Shown here: positions 1 through 8,586 of the stretch, piece after piece | How the letters are laid out: every line of letters begins with the position of its first letter | Position numbering within the stretch: the first letter of the stretch is position 1 | Assembly: GCF_029892485.1 (NCBI RefSeq) | Contig: NZ_JARXVG010000006.1 | Coordinates: forward strand, 399,937-463,936 | Reading direction: 5' to 3' | DNA length: 64,000 bases | Source: Variovorax boronicumulans | GTDB lineage: Bacteria; Pseudomonadota; Gammaproteobacteria; Burkholderiales; Burkholderiaceae_C | The notes under the pieces: generated by a model | The model's database searches: none | What the model was told of the DNA's origin: nothing | What the model saw: the letters and a program-made list of their open reading frames with translations, nothing else | Made by a program: the position numbers and the translations under genes

Positions 1-443
1 TCGTCGAAGCGCGCCTGCCCGGCGCCGAGGATGGAGAGGTCGATGTCGATCAGCAACTCTGCATCGCGGCCTTCGGGCACGGCGTCGTGGCGCGTGGCCA
101 TCACCAGGGCATGCACGCGCGCGGCGGCTTCATCGTTCGCGCCCGCGTTGCGCATGGCATCGCGCGCCCAGTCGGCGCTGCGCGCTTCGTTGTCGTGCGC
201 ATGCACGTCGTAGATGGCATCGTGGAACCACAGCGCGAGCGCCACTTCGCCGGGGCGTTCGGCCAGCGCCTTCTCGCGTTCGAACCATGCGAGGCACTCG
301 CCCAGGTGCTGCATCGTGTGGTAGTGGCGCTGCGGCTCGCCGTAGCGGCGCTGCAGTTCGGCGCACAGCGCCTCGTCGGGCGCTGCGATGCCCACGGCGC
401 GCCAGACATCGACCCAGTTGGCAAGCAGCGCCTCGGGCGTCAT
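1..443 (-). CDS. HD-domain metal-dependent phosphohydrolase, partial (C-terminus outside window)
   Basis: The reading frame runs off the left edge of the window, so only the first 147 residues are visible. It begins with ATG at 443, four bases after the stop of the lytic transglycosylase gene, which suggests co-transcription. The visible part contains the pattern of the predicted HD-superfamily phosphohydrolases (COG4339 type): HYHTMQH near residue 37, WFHDAIYD near residue 70 with the His-Asp pair, and a later ATRHDA motif. These His and Asp residues are expected to bind divalent metal. The substrate is unknown. The family assignment comes from these motifs; the function is inferred only at the level of a hydrolase acting on phosphate esters or nucleotides. 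Confidence 0.8.
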   Translation of the reverse strand, partial: MTPEALLANWVDVWRAVGIAAPDEALCAELQRRYGEPQRHYHTMQHLGECLAWFEREKALAERPGEVALALWFHDAIYDVHAHDNEARSADWARDAMRNAGANDEAAARVHALVMATRHDAVPEGRDAELLIDIDLSILGAGQARFD

Positions 444-447
444 GGGG

Positions 448-1551
448 CTATTGCTCCATCGCGGCTTTGACCTCCTGGCCCAGGTCGAGCACCGACATCG
501 CGTAGTAGCTGCTCCAGTTGTAGCGCGTGATCACGTAGAAGTTGCGCGTGCCGGCCACGTAGGTCGGCGGTGCGTCGGCGCCGTTCTGCAGCTCGATGAG
601 CGCGAGCAGGCCCTTGTGGCGCAGGCCCTCGCCTTCGGGCACCGCGCCGGCGGCCACGAAGCTGTCGGCGCTGAAGGTCGGGAGGATGTCGGGCGCGAGC
701 AGCAGGGCCTTCTTGAGCCGCGCTTCCTCGAAGTGCACCGGGTAGGTGGCGGGCATGCCGGGTGTCCAGCCGAAGCCCTTGAAGTAGCTCGCGACCGAAC
801 CGATCACGTCGGCGGGATTGTTGACCAGGTCGATGCGGCTGTCGCCATCGAAATCGACCGCGTACTTGGCGATGCTGCTGGGCATGAACTGCGGCATGCC
901 CATGGCGCCGGCGTAGCTGCCCAGGGGCACCAGCGGATCTTCGGCGGTGCGGCTCTCGGTGCTCAGGAAGCTCTCGAGCTCGCCGCGGAAGAAGGCCTCG
1001 CGCTCGGCCGCGCGCGGATGGCCCTGCGGAAAGTCGAACGACAGCGTGGCCAGCGCATCGATCACCCGGAAGCTGCCCATGTTGCGGCCGTAGATGGTCT
1101 CCACGCCGATGATGCCGACGATGATCTCGGGAGGCACGCCGTACACCTGCTCGGCGCGCGCCAGCGTGTCGGCGTTGGCGCGCCAGAAGCGCACGCCGGC
1201 CGCGATGCGCACCGGATCGATGAAGCGGCTGCGGTAGGTCTGCCAGTTCTTCACCGTGCCCACCGGCCCCGGCAGCATCAGCCGCGGCACGTTGGGCAGG
1301 AAGCGTGCGCTGCCGATGGTGGCGCGAACCCATTCGCGGTCGAGGCCGCGGCGTGCGGCCACGTCGTCCGCGAATTGCATCGCGTCGTCGCGCGTGGCGT
1401 AGGGGATGCTGCCGCGAACGGGGCTCGTGGCGGCGTTGCGGCCGTTGGTGGTGGATTTCTGTGCCATGGCCCCCGTGGACACTGCGCAGCAAGCGGCGAG
1501 AAGAACGATGGCGGCGGCGGTGCGGGAGGGCTTGGGGAGAAAGAATCGCAT
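448..1551 (-). CDS. mltB: Lytic murein transglycosylase, MltB family, probable lipoprotein
   Basis: The 367-residue product has an N-terminal signal sequence with a possible lipobox (LAAC, Cys21), so it is probably anchored in a periplasm-facing membrane. The catalytic domain follows: GVETIYGRNMG carries the likely catalytic Glu151, and GAMGMPQFMPSS plus the DFDGDSRIDL stretch are typical of MltB enzymes, which cleave the MurNAc-GlcNAc bond of peptidoglycan with formation of 1,6-anhydromuramic acid. The upstream frame stays open through the next gene, but the ATG at 1551 places the signal peptide correctly. It lies 53 bases downstream of the transglutaminase gene on the same strand. Family assignment is firm; the exact paralogue name (MltB rather than an Slt/MltB-like homologue) is less certain. 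Confidence 0.9.
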   Translation of the reverse strand: MRFFLPKPSRTAAAIVLLAACCAVSTGAMAQKSTTNGRNAATSPVRGSIPYATRDDAMQFADDVAARRGLDREWVRATIGSARFLPNVPRLMLPGPVGTVKNWQTYRSRFIDPVRIAAGVRFWRANADTLARAEQVYGVPPEIIVGIIGVETIYGRNMGSFRVIDALATLSFDFPQGHPRAAEREAFFRGELESFLSTESRTAEDPLVPLGSYAGAMGMPQFMPSSIAKYAVDFDGDSRIDLVNNPADVIGSVASYFKGFGWTPGMPATYPVHFEEARLKKALLLAPDILPTFSADSFVAAGAVPEGEGLRHKGLLALIELQNGADAPPTYVAGTRNFYVITRYNWSSYYAMSVLDLGQEVKAAMEQ

Positions 1552-1604
1552 CGGCCGATTGTGCCGCCCGCCCGCGCGGGGCTGCCGGCGGGACACATGT
1601 GGTT

Positions 1605-3626
1605 TCAGCCGCGTGGGTTTGCGGTGGGCCAGGCCAGGCGGCGGAACTCCGCGCGCAGGGCGGCGAGCGTCTCGGGCGCGACCTCGGCGTAGCGCTGGGC
1701 TTCGAGCTTCAGCAGCCAGTCGCGCACCGGTTGCGCGGCGGCGCCGAAGCGCGCGTCGGCCTGCGCCGCCATCTGGCGCGGCGGGGCGGTCTCGGGCACG
1801 GCCAAGCCGGCTTTCGCCAGGCGCGCGCGGGCCTGGCCGAGCAGGCGCAGCCACGGGTCGTGCCGGCTGCGCTCCCACAGCGTCCAGCCCGCGCCGGCGA
1901 GGCTCGCGGCGATCACCAGGTAGAGCAGCACGTAGGCGAGGTCTTCGAGGCTCGGCGCATCGAAGCCGAGGTTCTTCAGCAGGTTGAGCTGGCGGCTCTG
2001 GGTGTAGCTGAGCACCCACTGGTTCCAGCCGTTGTTCACCGCCTCCCAGGCGGCGCGCAGGTTCTGCACCAGCGTCGGACTCATCGCGCCGATGGCGCCG
2101 GCAAAAAGGCCCGGCTGCGGCACGAGCCGCTGCAACTGGCCGATGCGGCCGGGCGCGACCGAAGCCGTCGGGTCCACGCGCACCCAGCCCGATCCCTCTT
2201 GCCAGACTTCGGCCCAGGCGTGCGCATCGCGCTGGCGCACGGTCCAGTAGTTGTCGATGGTGTTGAGTTCGCCGCCCTGGTAGCCGGTCACGATGCGCGA
2301 GGGGATGCCCAGGTTGCGCATCAGCACCACGAAGGCCGAGGCGATGTGCTCGCAGAAGCCTTCCTTGCGGTCGAACCAGAATTCGTCGGCCGTGTCGTTG
2401 CCGTAGACGCCGGGCTCCAGTGTGTAGGTGTAGCCGCCGGTGCGCAGTCGCCGCAGCGCGGCCTGGACCAGGGCGGGCGTGGCGGCGCCTGCCAGGGCGG
2501 GGTCGTTGCGCATTTCCGCTGCGAGCGCGGCGGTGCGCGGGTTCGTGCCGGGGGGCAGCGCCAGGTAGGCCTGCAGCTGCCCGCCCGCGCGGCGCACCGG
2601 ACCGCTCTGGAATCGCGGATGGCTTTCGGCGCGGTAGCGCAGCAGGTCGGTGACCGGCCGGTTCGAGAGCCACTGCAGATCGGACGTGCCGAAGACTTCG
2701 AGCCCGGGCGCTTCGGGGGGCTTCTGCGCCGCATCGAGAGTCAGCAGCCAGGGGCGATTGTTGGGCTCGAGCGTGACTTCGTAGCGCACGGGCTCGCCGG
2801 TCACGCGCAGGTTGGCGGGCCCTTGGCCGTCGCGCCGCCACGACGGCAGCGCTGTCCACTCGCGTCCGTCGAACTGGCCGAGCACCGGGCCGCGGAAGTA
2901 GAGCTGGCTTTGCGGCGGCACGCGGTTGTCCTCGAACTTGATGCGGGCGGCGATGCCGTCGTCGAGCGCCAGTTCGGCGATGGTGCCGACGCGCATCGTG
3001 TTCGACAGGCCCGTGCGCCCGGCCATTGCGTCGCTCGGCGTGCCCCACAGGGGCGCGAAGCGCGGGAACAGCAGGAACAGCGCCAGCATGATCGGCGCCC
3101 CGGCCAGCGCCATCCAGCCGGCGGTGCGCGCGGCCTGCATCAGCGGCGGCTTGCCGACGGGCATGTGCGCGTTGACCAGCGCGGTGAGCAGGCCCAGCAG
3201 CGCGAGCAGCATCGTGAAGGCCGTCAGCAGCGACTGCGAGTAGAAGAAGTTCGTGAGCATTGCGAAGAAGCCCAGGAAGAAGACGACGAAGGCGTCTCTT
3301 CGGGCGCGCAGCTCGAGGGTCTTGAGGGCCAGCAGGATGACGATGAGCGTGACGCCGGCGTCGCGGCCGAGGAGGGTGCGGTGGGTGGCGTAGGTGCCTG
3401 CCAGGGCCAGGGCGAGCAGGGCGATTCGCCACCACTTGCTGGGCAAGGGGCGCGCTTCCATGGCCAGTGAGCCGCGCCAGAGAAGGACCAGGGCTGTCAG
3501 GACTGTGCACCACCAAGGCAGGTTTTCTACTTGCGGCAGGACTATCAGGGCGATGACTGCCAGGAGGAAGAGGGTGTCTCTGGCGTCTCTTGGGAGGGTG
3601 TAGAGCTTTTGCATGAGCTTGTTCAT
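1605..3626 (-). CDS. TgpA-type membrane transglutaminase-like protein (DUF3488)
   Basis: The product is 673 residues. Residues 1 to about 190 contain six or so hydrophobic segments (the DUF3488 membrane region). A periplasmic region follows with a transglutaminase core: KEGFCEHIAS with the nucleophile Cys425, then RDAHAWAEVW with the His and WVRVDPTA with the Asp of the triad. A further membrane segment (LAYVLLYLVIAASLAGAGW) precedes a cytoplasmic tail. In Pseudomonas TgpA is an essential inner-membrane protein whose transglutaminase domain faces the periplasm; the target is not established. The start at 3626 (MNKLMQKLY) is preferred because the longer frame upstream is made only of intergenic repeat sequence. 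Its usual partners, MoxR and DUF58, lie upstream beyond the repeat element. Confidence 0.92.
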   Translation of the reverse strand: MNKLMQKLYTLPRDARDTLFLLAVIALIVLPQVENLPWWCTVLTALVLLWRGSLAMEARPLPSKWWRIALLALALAGTYATHRTLLGRDAGVTLIVILLALKTLELRARRDAFVVFFLGFFAMLTNFFYSQSLLTAFTMLLALLGLLTALVNAHMPVGKPPLMQAARTAGWMALAGAPIMLALFLLFPRFAPLWGTPSDAMAGRTGLSNTMRVGTIAELALDDGIAARIKFEDNRVPPQSQLYFRGPVLGQFDGREWTALPSWRRDGQGPANLRVTGEPVRYEVTLEPNNRPWLLTLDAAQKPPEAPGLEVFGTSDLQWLSNRPVTDLLRYRAESHPRFQSGPVRRAGGQLQAYLALPPGTNPRTAALAAEMRNDPALAGAATPALVQAALRRLRTGGYTYTLEPGVYGNDTADEFWFDRKEGFCEHIASAFVVLMRNLGIPSRIVTGYQGGELNTIDNYWTVRQRDAHAWAEVWQEGSGWVRVDPTASVAPGRIGQLQRLVPQPGLFAGAIGAMSPTLVQNLRAAWEAVNNGWNQWVLSYTQSRQLNLLKNLGFDAPSLEDLAYVLLYLVIAASLAGAGWTLWERSRHDPWLRLLGQARARLAKAGLAVPETAPPRQMAAQADARFGAAAQPVRDWLLKLEAQRYAEVAPETLAALRAEFRRLAWPTANPRG

Positions 3627-4281
3627 GCTTTGTGCCTCTTTTTGAGGGCGGAGGCCGGGTCTCGCCCCGGCGGGCGACCTACTTTTCTTTGCTTCGCCAA
3701 AGAAAAGTAGGCAAAAGAAAGGCGACCCCACTGTCTGCGACCCCTTCGCGTTGCTACGGGGCAACCTGCGGTGCTCGCGTTTCGCGGGGTCTCGCCGAAC
3801 TCGCTTCGCTCAGACAGCGGCGAGCCCTGATCCGCGAAACGCTGCGCTCCTCGGCGCAGCCAGAGGGGGGTGGAGACCACACGGGCCATTGCTTCGCTCG
3901 GCCCGAAGGGCGTGCACGCGCTTGCGCGTGCACGCCTTGAATTGGTGGCTGTTGTCTGGTGAGTGGCTGGGCTGGGCCGGGCCGAGCAAAGCGACGGCCC
4001 GTACTGTCTTGAAAGCCGAGCGCAGCGATGGCGCGTCCGAAAGCCCTTCTGTATGCGCCGAGGAGCGGAGCGTTTCGCGGACAAGGGCTCGCCCTTGTTT
4101 GAGCGAAGCGAGTTTGGGCGAGACCCCGCGAAACGTGAGCACCGCAGGTTGCCCGTAGCGAAGCGAAGGGACGCAGACAGCAGGGTCGCCTTTTCTTTGC
4201 TTACGTTCTTTTGGCGAAGCAAAAGAAAGTAAGTCGCCTGCCGGGGCGAGACCCGGCCCCGGAAAGAAAACGCACAAAACC
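3627..4281. other. Gene-free spacer filled by an inverted-repeat element
   Basis: These 655 bases between the DUF58 and TgpA-like genes contain no credible gene. Several open frames exist here on both strands, but all are translations of the two arms of the inverted repeat and none has a ribosome-binding site. Between the arms is a perfect 12-base-pair hairpin with a CTTG loop (3909-3936). Confidence 0.75.
3653..4258. repeat. Long imperfect inverted repeat, arms of about 200 bp
   Basis: The left arm (about 3653-3860) reads GGCCGGGTCTCGCCCCGGC then continues through CAACCTGCGGTGCTC, TTTCGCGGGGTCTCGCC, AACTCGCTTCGCTCA and CGAAACGCTGCGCTCCTCGG. The reverse complement of the right arm (about 4050-4258) shows the same blocks in the same order with scattered mismatches. 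Inside the left arm is a smaller perfect hairpin, 14-bp arms 3678-3691 and 3698-3711 around the loop CTTCGC. The element splits the moxR/DUF58/tgpA-like gene set. There is no transposase. Confidence 0.85.
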
Positions 4282-5259
4282 TCAACATAAAGCCAACGCC
4301 TCCAGGCAAGCGCGTCTATGAGCCTCCCCCTGAGAAGGCTTCACCACCCGCCCAGCAACCCGAACCCCGTAATCCACCCCCAGCCGATCCGCCATCAACA
4401 CCCACGCACAAAGCCGCGACACCCGCGCCTCGGTATCCGCAAGCCCGGTCACCTGCGCATCGAGCCAGAGCTCTTCACGCTGCGTGTGCTGCGTGTCCCG
4501 GCTGACAAGGTCCTCCGACCCGGCCGCCTGCGCACGCGCCGCCTTCTTCCAGACCACGAGCTTCAACGGATCGCCCCGCCGGTACGCCCGCACGCCGTCG
4601 TACTCTCCAGCCCCTTGCGCGCGCAGCGCAGCAGAAGCGGCCGCCGGCCCCGACAAGGGCTCGCCCGGCGGCAGCGGCGGCGGATGGGCCTCGGGTGTCG
4701 GGTACACCAGCATCTGCGCCGCGGGCCGCCAGACCGTCCACACGCGAAACGTACCCAGCGGAAAGCGCGTCTCGGCGGTGAGCGGCGGCACCGGATGCAG
4801 TCCGCGCCGCTCCGGCTTGAAGGCGATCTCCACAGTGGAAGCGCCTTCGGCCGGCACGTCGGTCCAGGCCCATTGCCCGCTGCCGCGCACCGCCATCCCG
4901 ATGCCGTAGCGCACGCTGCGCCGCGTGTTGTTCAGCACGACCCGGAAGACGGCTGCGGCCCCGGCGTAGTGCGCCTCGGGCGGCATCATGCGCATGGCCA
5001 GCCCGCGCAGCGTGGCGTGGCACACATGCATCCCCACCGCGACGCTGCCGGCCAGCAAGAAGGTCAACAGATAACCCAGGTTGAGCTGGTAGTTGATCGA
5101 CGCGACCAGCAGCACCAGCAGCGTGGCTGCCAGCGTCCAGCCGGCCCGCGTGGGCACGATGTAGACGTTGCGCTGCGTGAGCTCCAGCGTGTCCGACGGC
5201 GGCCGTCGGGACAGGAACCAGCCGTCGATGCGCGAGCGCAGGGCGCCGACCGGATTCAC
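4282..5259 (-). CDS. DUF58 domain-containing protein
   Basis: The 325-residue product begins with GTG at 5259, and this GTGA overlaps the TGA stop of the MoxR gene by four bases, a sign of translational coupling. Two hydrophobic segments near residues 41-80 anchor it in the membrane. The C-terminal half has the DUF58 core (GEYDGVRAYRRGDPLKLVVWKKAAR), followed by a von Willebrand-like region. DUF58 proteins occur almost always beside MoxR ATPases and often with TgpA-type transglutaminases, where they are thought to be chaperone clients or scaffold proteins for cell-envelope assembly. The biochemical function is not known. Confidence 0.88.
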   Translation of the reverse strand: MNPVGALRSRIDGWFLSRRPPSDTLELTQRNVYIVPTRAGWTLAATLLVLLVASINYQLNLGYLLTFLLAGSVAVGMHVCHATLRGLAMRMMPPEAHYAGAAAVFRVVLNNTRRSVRYGIGMAVRGSGQWAWTDVPAEGASTVEIAFKPERRGLHPVPPLTAETRFPLGTFRVWTVWRPAAQMLVYPTPEAHPPPLPPGEPLSGPAAASAALRAQGAGEYDGVRAYRRGDPLKLVVWKKAARAQAAGSEDLVSRDTQHTQREELWLDAQVTGLADTEARVSRLCAWVLMADRLGVDYGVRVAGRVVKPSQGEAHRRACLEALALC

Positions 5260-6188
5260 GGCAGCGGTACGGCCGCGATCATGGCGCGCACCTGCTCGAC
5301 GGCACCGCGGCCCGCATCGCCCACGGGCGTGAGCCGGTGCGCGATCGTCTGCGGCAGCACGGACTGCACGTCGTCGGGCGCGACGTAGCTGCGGTTGGCC
5401 AGCAGAGCCTGCGCCTTGGCGGCGCGCAGCACCGCGATGCCGGCGCGCGGCGAGAGGCCCTGCAGGAACCAGCGGCCCGAGCGCGTGGCCGCGATCAGGT
5501 CCTGCACATAGTTGAGCAGCGCGTCGGAGGCATGCACCTGCTGCACACGCTGCTGGATGGCGGTGAGTTCGCCGGCGGTCAGCATCGCCGGAAGGCTCGC
5601 CAACATCTCGCGGCGGTCTGCGCTCGAGAGCAGCAAACGCTCGGCGGCGCGGTCGGGGTAGCCGAGCGAGATGCGCATCAGGAAGCGGTCGAGTTGCGAT
5701 TCGGGCAACGCGAAGGTGCCCAACTGGTCCTGCGGGTTCTGCGTGGCGATCACGAAGAAGGGCGTGGGCAGCGGGCGGGTCTCGCCTTCGATGGTGACCT
5801 GCTTTTCTTCCATCGCCTCGAGCAGGGCGCTCTGGGTCTTGGGGCTTGCGCGGTTGATTTCGTCGGCCAGCAGCACCTGGGCAAAGATCGGCCCGGGGTG
5901 GAACACGAAGGCCTGCTGGCCGCGGTCGTAGATCGCCACGCCCGACAGGTCGCCCGGCATCAGGTCGGCGGTGAACTGGACCCGCGAAAACTGCAGGCCG
6001 AAGGTGTGCGAGAGCGCGTGGGCGAGGGTGGTCTTGCCGACCCCCGGCACATCCTCGATCAGCAGGTGGCCGCCCGCGAGCAGGCAGGCCACGCAGTCGC
6101 GCACCTGCGCCTCTTTGCCGACGATCACCGTGTTAAGCTGACTCAGCAAAGTGGCAAGCTTCGCAGCAACGTCCATATTTGTATCCAT
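5256..6188 (-). CDS. MoxR family AAA+ ATPase
   Basis: The product is a 310-residue AAA+ ATPase. It has a Walker A motif (GVGKTT, near residue 50), a Walker B segment (VLLADEINRASPKTQSALLEAMEEKQV) that is diagnostic for MoxR proteins, a sensor region (FFVIATQNPQ) and a C-terminal lid. MoxR ATPases act as chaperones that help assemble or activate partner proteins, usually those with VWA-like domains such as the adjacent DUF58 protein. The open frame starts upstream with TTG at 6194; the ATG at 6188 or 6176 is more likely. No strong Shine-Dalgarno sequence separates these choices. It is divergent from the deacetylase-like gene, with a 68-base intergenic region. Confidence 0.9.
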   Translation of the reverse strand: MDTNMDVAAKLATLLSQLNTVIVGKEAQVRDCVACLLAGGHLLIEDVPGVGKTTLAHALSHTFGLQFSRVQFTADLMPGDLSGVAIYDRGQQAFVFHPGPIFAQVLLADEINRASPKTQSALLEAMEEKQVTIEGETRPLPTPFFVIATQNPQDQLGTFALPESQLDRFLMRISLGYPDRAAERLLLSSADRREMLASLPAMLTAGELTAIQQRVQQVHASDALLNYVQDLIAATRSGRWFLQGLSPRAGIAVLRAAKAQALLANRSYVAPDDVQSVLPQTIAHRLTPVGDAGRGAVEQVRAMIAAVPLP

Positions 6189-6256
6189 ATGCAAACGATA
6201 CCGTAAGACCCGCCGGCCCCATGCCGCGTGAGGTCTAGACGTGGCGACAGAGACAC

Positions 6257-7210
6257 ATGGGCAAGACAGGCTACTTCACACACCGCGACTTCTGGAAGCA
6301 CGACATGGGCCGGGGTCATCCCGAGTGCCCCGAGCGACTGGATGCCATCGAAGACCGGCTGCTTCTCACTGGCGTCGGCGATGCGCTCGAGCATTGCGAC
6401 GTGCCGCTGGCCACGCTGGAGCAGCTCACCCGGGCCCACAGCGTCGGGCACGTCGAGCATCTCGAGGAGCTTCACCAGCGCCTGGTGGCCGACGAACCCG
6501 CCGGCGGCCCCGACCACGCGCAGCTCGACCCCGACACCTCCCTGAACCGCTTCACCCTGCTGGCCGCGCGCCGGGGCGCAGGCGCCGCCATTGCCGCGAC
6601 CGACGCGGTGATCGCCGGCGACATCGAGAACGCCTTCTGCTCGGTGCGCCCGCCGGGCCACCATGCCTGCCGCGAGCAGGCGATGGGCTTCTGCTTCTTC
6701 AACAACATCGCGATCGCGGCGCGCCATGCGCTCGAAGTGCACGGCTACGACCGCGTGGCCATCGTCGATTTCGACGTGCACCACGGCAACGGCACCGAGA
6801 ACATCCTCTCGAACGATCCGCGCGTGTTGATGGTCGGCTTCTTCCAGCACCCGTTCTATCCGTACAGCGGCACTGAGCATCCGGCGCCGAACATGCTGAA
6901 CCTGCCAATCCCGGCCTACACCCGCGGCATGGATGTGCGCGAACTGATCGAGGCCGCCTGGATGCCGCGGCTCGAGGAGTTCCGCCCGCAAATGGTCTTC
7001 ATCAGCGCGGGCTTCGACGCCCACCGCGACGACGACCTGGGCCAGCTCGGCCTCACCGAGAACGACTTTGCCTGGATCACGAGCCGCATCCGCGATGTCG
7101 CCCGGCGCCATGCGCGCGGCCGCATCGTCTCGGTGCTCGAGGGCGGCTACAACCTCGATGCGCTCGCGCGCAGCGTGGAAGCGCACATTCGCGTGCTCGC
7201 AGACCTCTGA
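6257..7210 (+). CDS. Histone deacetylase family protein (class II-like amidohydrolase)
   Basis: This 317-residue protein carries the complete zinc hydrolase signature of the HDAC/acetylpolyamine amidohydrolase/AcuC superfamily: HPECPERLDAI near the N-terminus, VRPPGHHA with the paired histidines, VDFDVHHGNGTE with the Asp-His zinc ligands, FISAGFDAHRDDDLG with the second metal Asp, and EGGYN near the C-terminus. Bacterial members remove acetyl groups from lysines, acetylpolyamines or other amides; the substrate cannot be told from sequence. The start ATG at 6257 is 48 bases downstream of a short spacer. It is the first gene of the plus-strand block and is divergent from moxR. Confidence 0.9.
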   Translation: MGKTGYFTHRDFWKHDMGRGHPECPERLDAIEDRLLLTGVGDALEHCDVPLATLEQLTRAHSVGHVEHLEELHQRLVADEPAGGPDHAQLDPDTSLNRFTLLAARRGAGAAIAATDAVIAGDIENAFCSVRPPGHHACREQAMGFCFFNNIAIAARHALEVHGYDRVAIVDFDVHHGNGTENILSNDPRVLMVGFFQHPFYPYSGTEHPAPNMLNLPIPAYTRGMDVRELIEAAWMPRLEEFRPQMVFISAGFDAHRDDDLGQLGLTENDFAWITSRIRDVARRHARGRIVSVLEGGYNLDALARSVEAHIRVLADL

Positions 7211-7237
7211 TTCGAATTCCTGATCGAAAGACAGTCC

Positions 7238-7293
7238 GTTCACGCTGAGCTTGTCGAAGCGCTGCGCAAGGCTTCGACAAGCTCAGCCCGAAC
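7238..7293. repeat. Short REP-like inverted repeat
   Basis: Two 23-base arms (7238-7260 and 7271-7293) pair with two mismatches around a 10-base loop. Each arm contains GAGCTTGTCGAAG or its complement. The hairpin lies between the deacetylase-like gene and the MscS gene, only 12 bases before the latter's start codon. It could act as an intergenic REP element or influence readthrough. It has no T-run, so it is not a typical terminator. Confidence 0.75.
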
Positions 7294-7305
7294 GGCCCCG
7301 GACTG

Positions 7306-8586
7306 ATGAACTTCAACGACTTCACACAACGCCTGAGCGCGGTCGATGCACGCGGCATCGGCATCGAATTGACCGTGCTGGTGGCCTGCGTGGCCCTGGC
7401 CTGGGCCATCTGCAAATGGTTCGGACGCGACCAGCCCAAGGACTCCATCTGGTTCGGCGAAAGCACTTTCGACGGCCTGTTGTTCCCGCTGCTGTCGCTG
7501 GTGTTCACCGATCTCGCACGGCGCGTGGTGATTGATTTTCAGCCGGTGCTGGTGCTGCGCATCGCGGTGTCGGTGTTCCTGTCGCTGGCGGTCATCCGGC
7601 TGTTCGCGCGGGTGCTCAGGGCGGTGTTTCCCACCTCCAACCTAGTGCGGCTGATCGAGCGCACGATCTCGTGGCTCGCGTGGATCGCGGCCGTGCTCTG
7701 GATCGTCGGGCTCCTGCCGCCCGTGCTGGCCGAGTTGGACAACATCACGCTGGCCTTCGGCAAGACGCGCGTGAGCGTGCAGACGATCTTCCAGGGCGTG
7801 CTGTCGGCCGGGCTGGTGCTGGTGATCGCGCTGTGGATCGCCTCGACCATCGAAAAGCGCATCCTGCGCGAGGCCGTCACCGACTTGTCGATGCGCAAGG
7901 TTGCGTCGAACGCGGTGCGCGCCTTCCTGCTGCTGATCGGCTTGCTGTTCGCGCTGTCGGCGGTGGGGGTGGACCTCACGGCGCTCTCGGTGCTGGGCGG
8001 TGCGCTCGGCGTGGGCCTGGGCTTCGGGCTGCAGAAGCTGGCGGCCAACTATGTGAGCGGCTTCGTGATCCTGCTGGAGCGCTCGATCCGCATCGGGGAC
8101 AACGTGAAGGTCGACACCTTCGAAGGCCGCATCACCGACATCAAGACCCGCTACACGCTCATCCGCGCGGGCAACGGGCGCGAGGCCATCGTGCCGAACG
8201 AATCGCTGATCACCAGCCGGGTGGAAAACCTCTCGCTGGCCGACCGCAAGTTCAACATCACGACCAACATCGTGGTGGGCTACGAGAGCGACGTGGCGCA
8301 GGTGCAGGCCGTCCTGTGCGAGGCGGCCAAGGCGCAGCCGCGGGTGATGACCGACCCCGCGCCTGTGGCCTATCTCGTGAACTTCGCGCCCGACGGCCTG
8401 GAGTTCAGCCTGCATTTCTGGGTGGCCGATCCGGACAAGGGCAAGGACAACCTGCGCTCGGCCATCAACATCGCGATTCTCGAAGGGCTGCGTGGCGCGG
8501 GAATTGACATTCCTTACCCGCAGCGCGTGCTCCGCGTGGAATCTTTGCCGGCGGGAATGGCGCCAGCCCCCGACGCTGTTTTATAA
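7306..8586 (+). CDS. MscS family mechanosensitive ion channel
   Basis: The 426-residue protein has several N-terminal hydrophobic segments (about residues 18-35, 80-105, 120-145, 165-190), then the MscS pore region with GGALGVGLGFGLQKLAANYVSG, in which the Gly/Ala-rich helix lines the pore, followed by FVILLERSIRIGDNVKV and the beta domain (VPNESLITSRVENL). The C-terminal cytoplasmic domain is present. Such channels open when membrane tension rises and release solutes on osmotic downshock. At about 430 residues it is longer than E. coli MscS (286) because of extra N-terminal membrane helices. No clear Shine-Dalgarno sequence precedes the ATG at 7306. Confidence 0.92.
   Translation: MNFNDFTQRLSAVDARGIGIELTVLVACVALAWAICKWFGRDQPKDSIWFGESTFDGLLFPLLSLVFTDLARRVVIDFQPVLVLRIAVSVFLSLAVIRLFARVLRAVFPTSNLVRLIERTISWLAWIAAVLWIVGLLPPVLAELDNITLAFGKTRVSVQTIFQGVLSAGLVLVIALWIASTIEKRILREAVTDLSMRKVASNAVRAFLLLIGLLFALSAVGVDLTALSVLGGALGVGLGFGLQKLAANYVSGFVILLERSIRIGDNVKVDTFEGRITDIKTRYTLIRAGNGREAIVPNESLITSRVENLSLADRKFNITTNIVVGYESDVAQVQAVLCEAAKAQPRVMTDPAPVAYLVNFAPDGLEFSLHFWVADPDKGKDNLRSAINIAILEGLRGAGIDIPYPQRVLRVESLPAGMAPAPDAVL

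Noticed and set aside
448..3516. Single 1022-codon minus-strand frame through the transglutaminase region into the lytic transglycosylase
   Set aside because: Only its last 367 codons encode a real protein. The upstream part is Arg/Pro/Ala-rich and out of frame with the TgpA-like gene, so there is no fusion protein.
3909..3936. Perfect 12-bp hairpin (GGCGTGCACGCG, loop CTTG) as a terminator
   Set aside because: There is no T-run on either side. It is better seen as part of the repeat element.
3623..4309. Several open frames of 89-228 codons on both strands between the DUF58 and TgpA-like genes
   Set aside because: They are translations of the two arms of the inverted repeat. The same peptide blocks appear in both directions, which is what a palindrome produces, and no frame has a ribosome-binding site.
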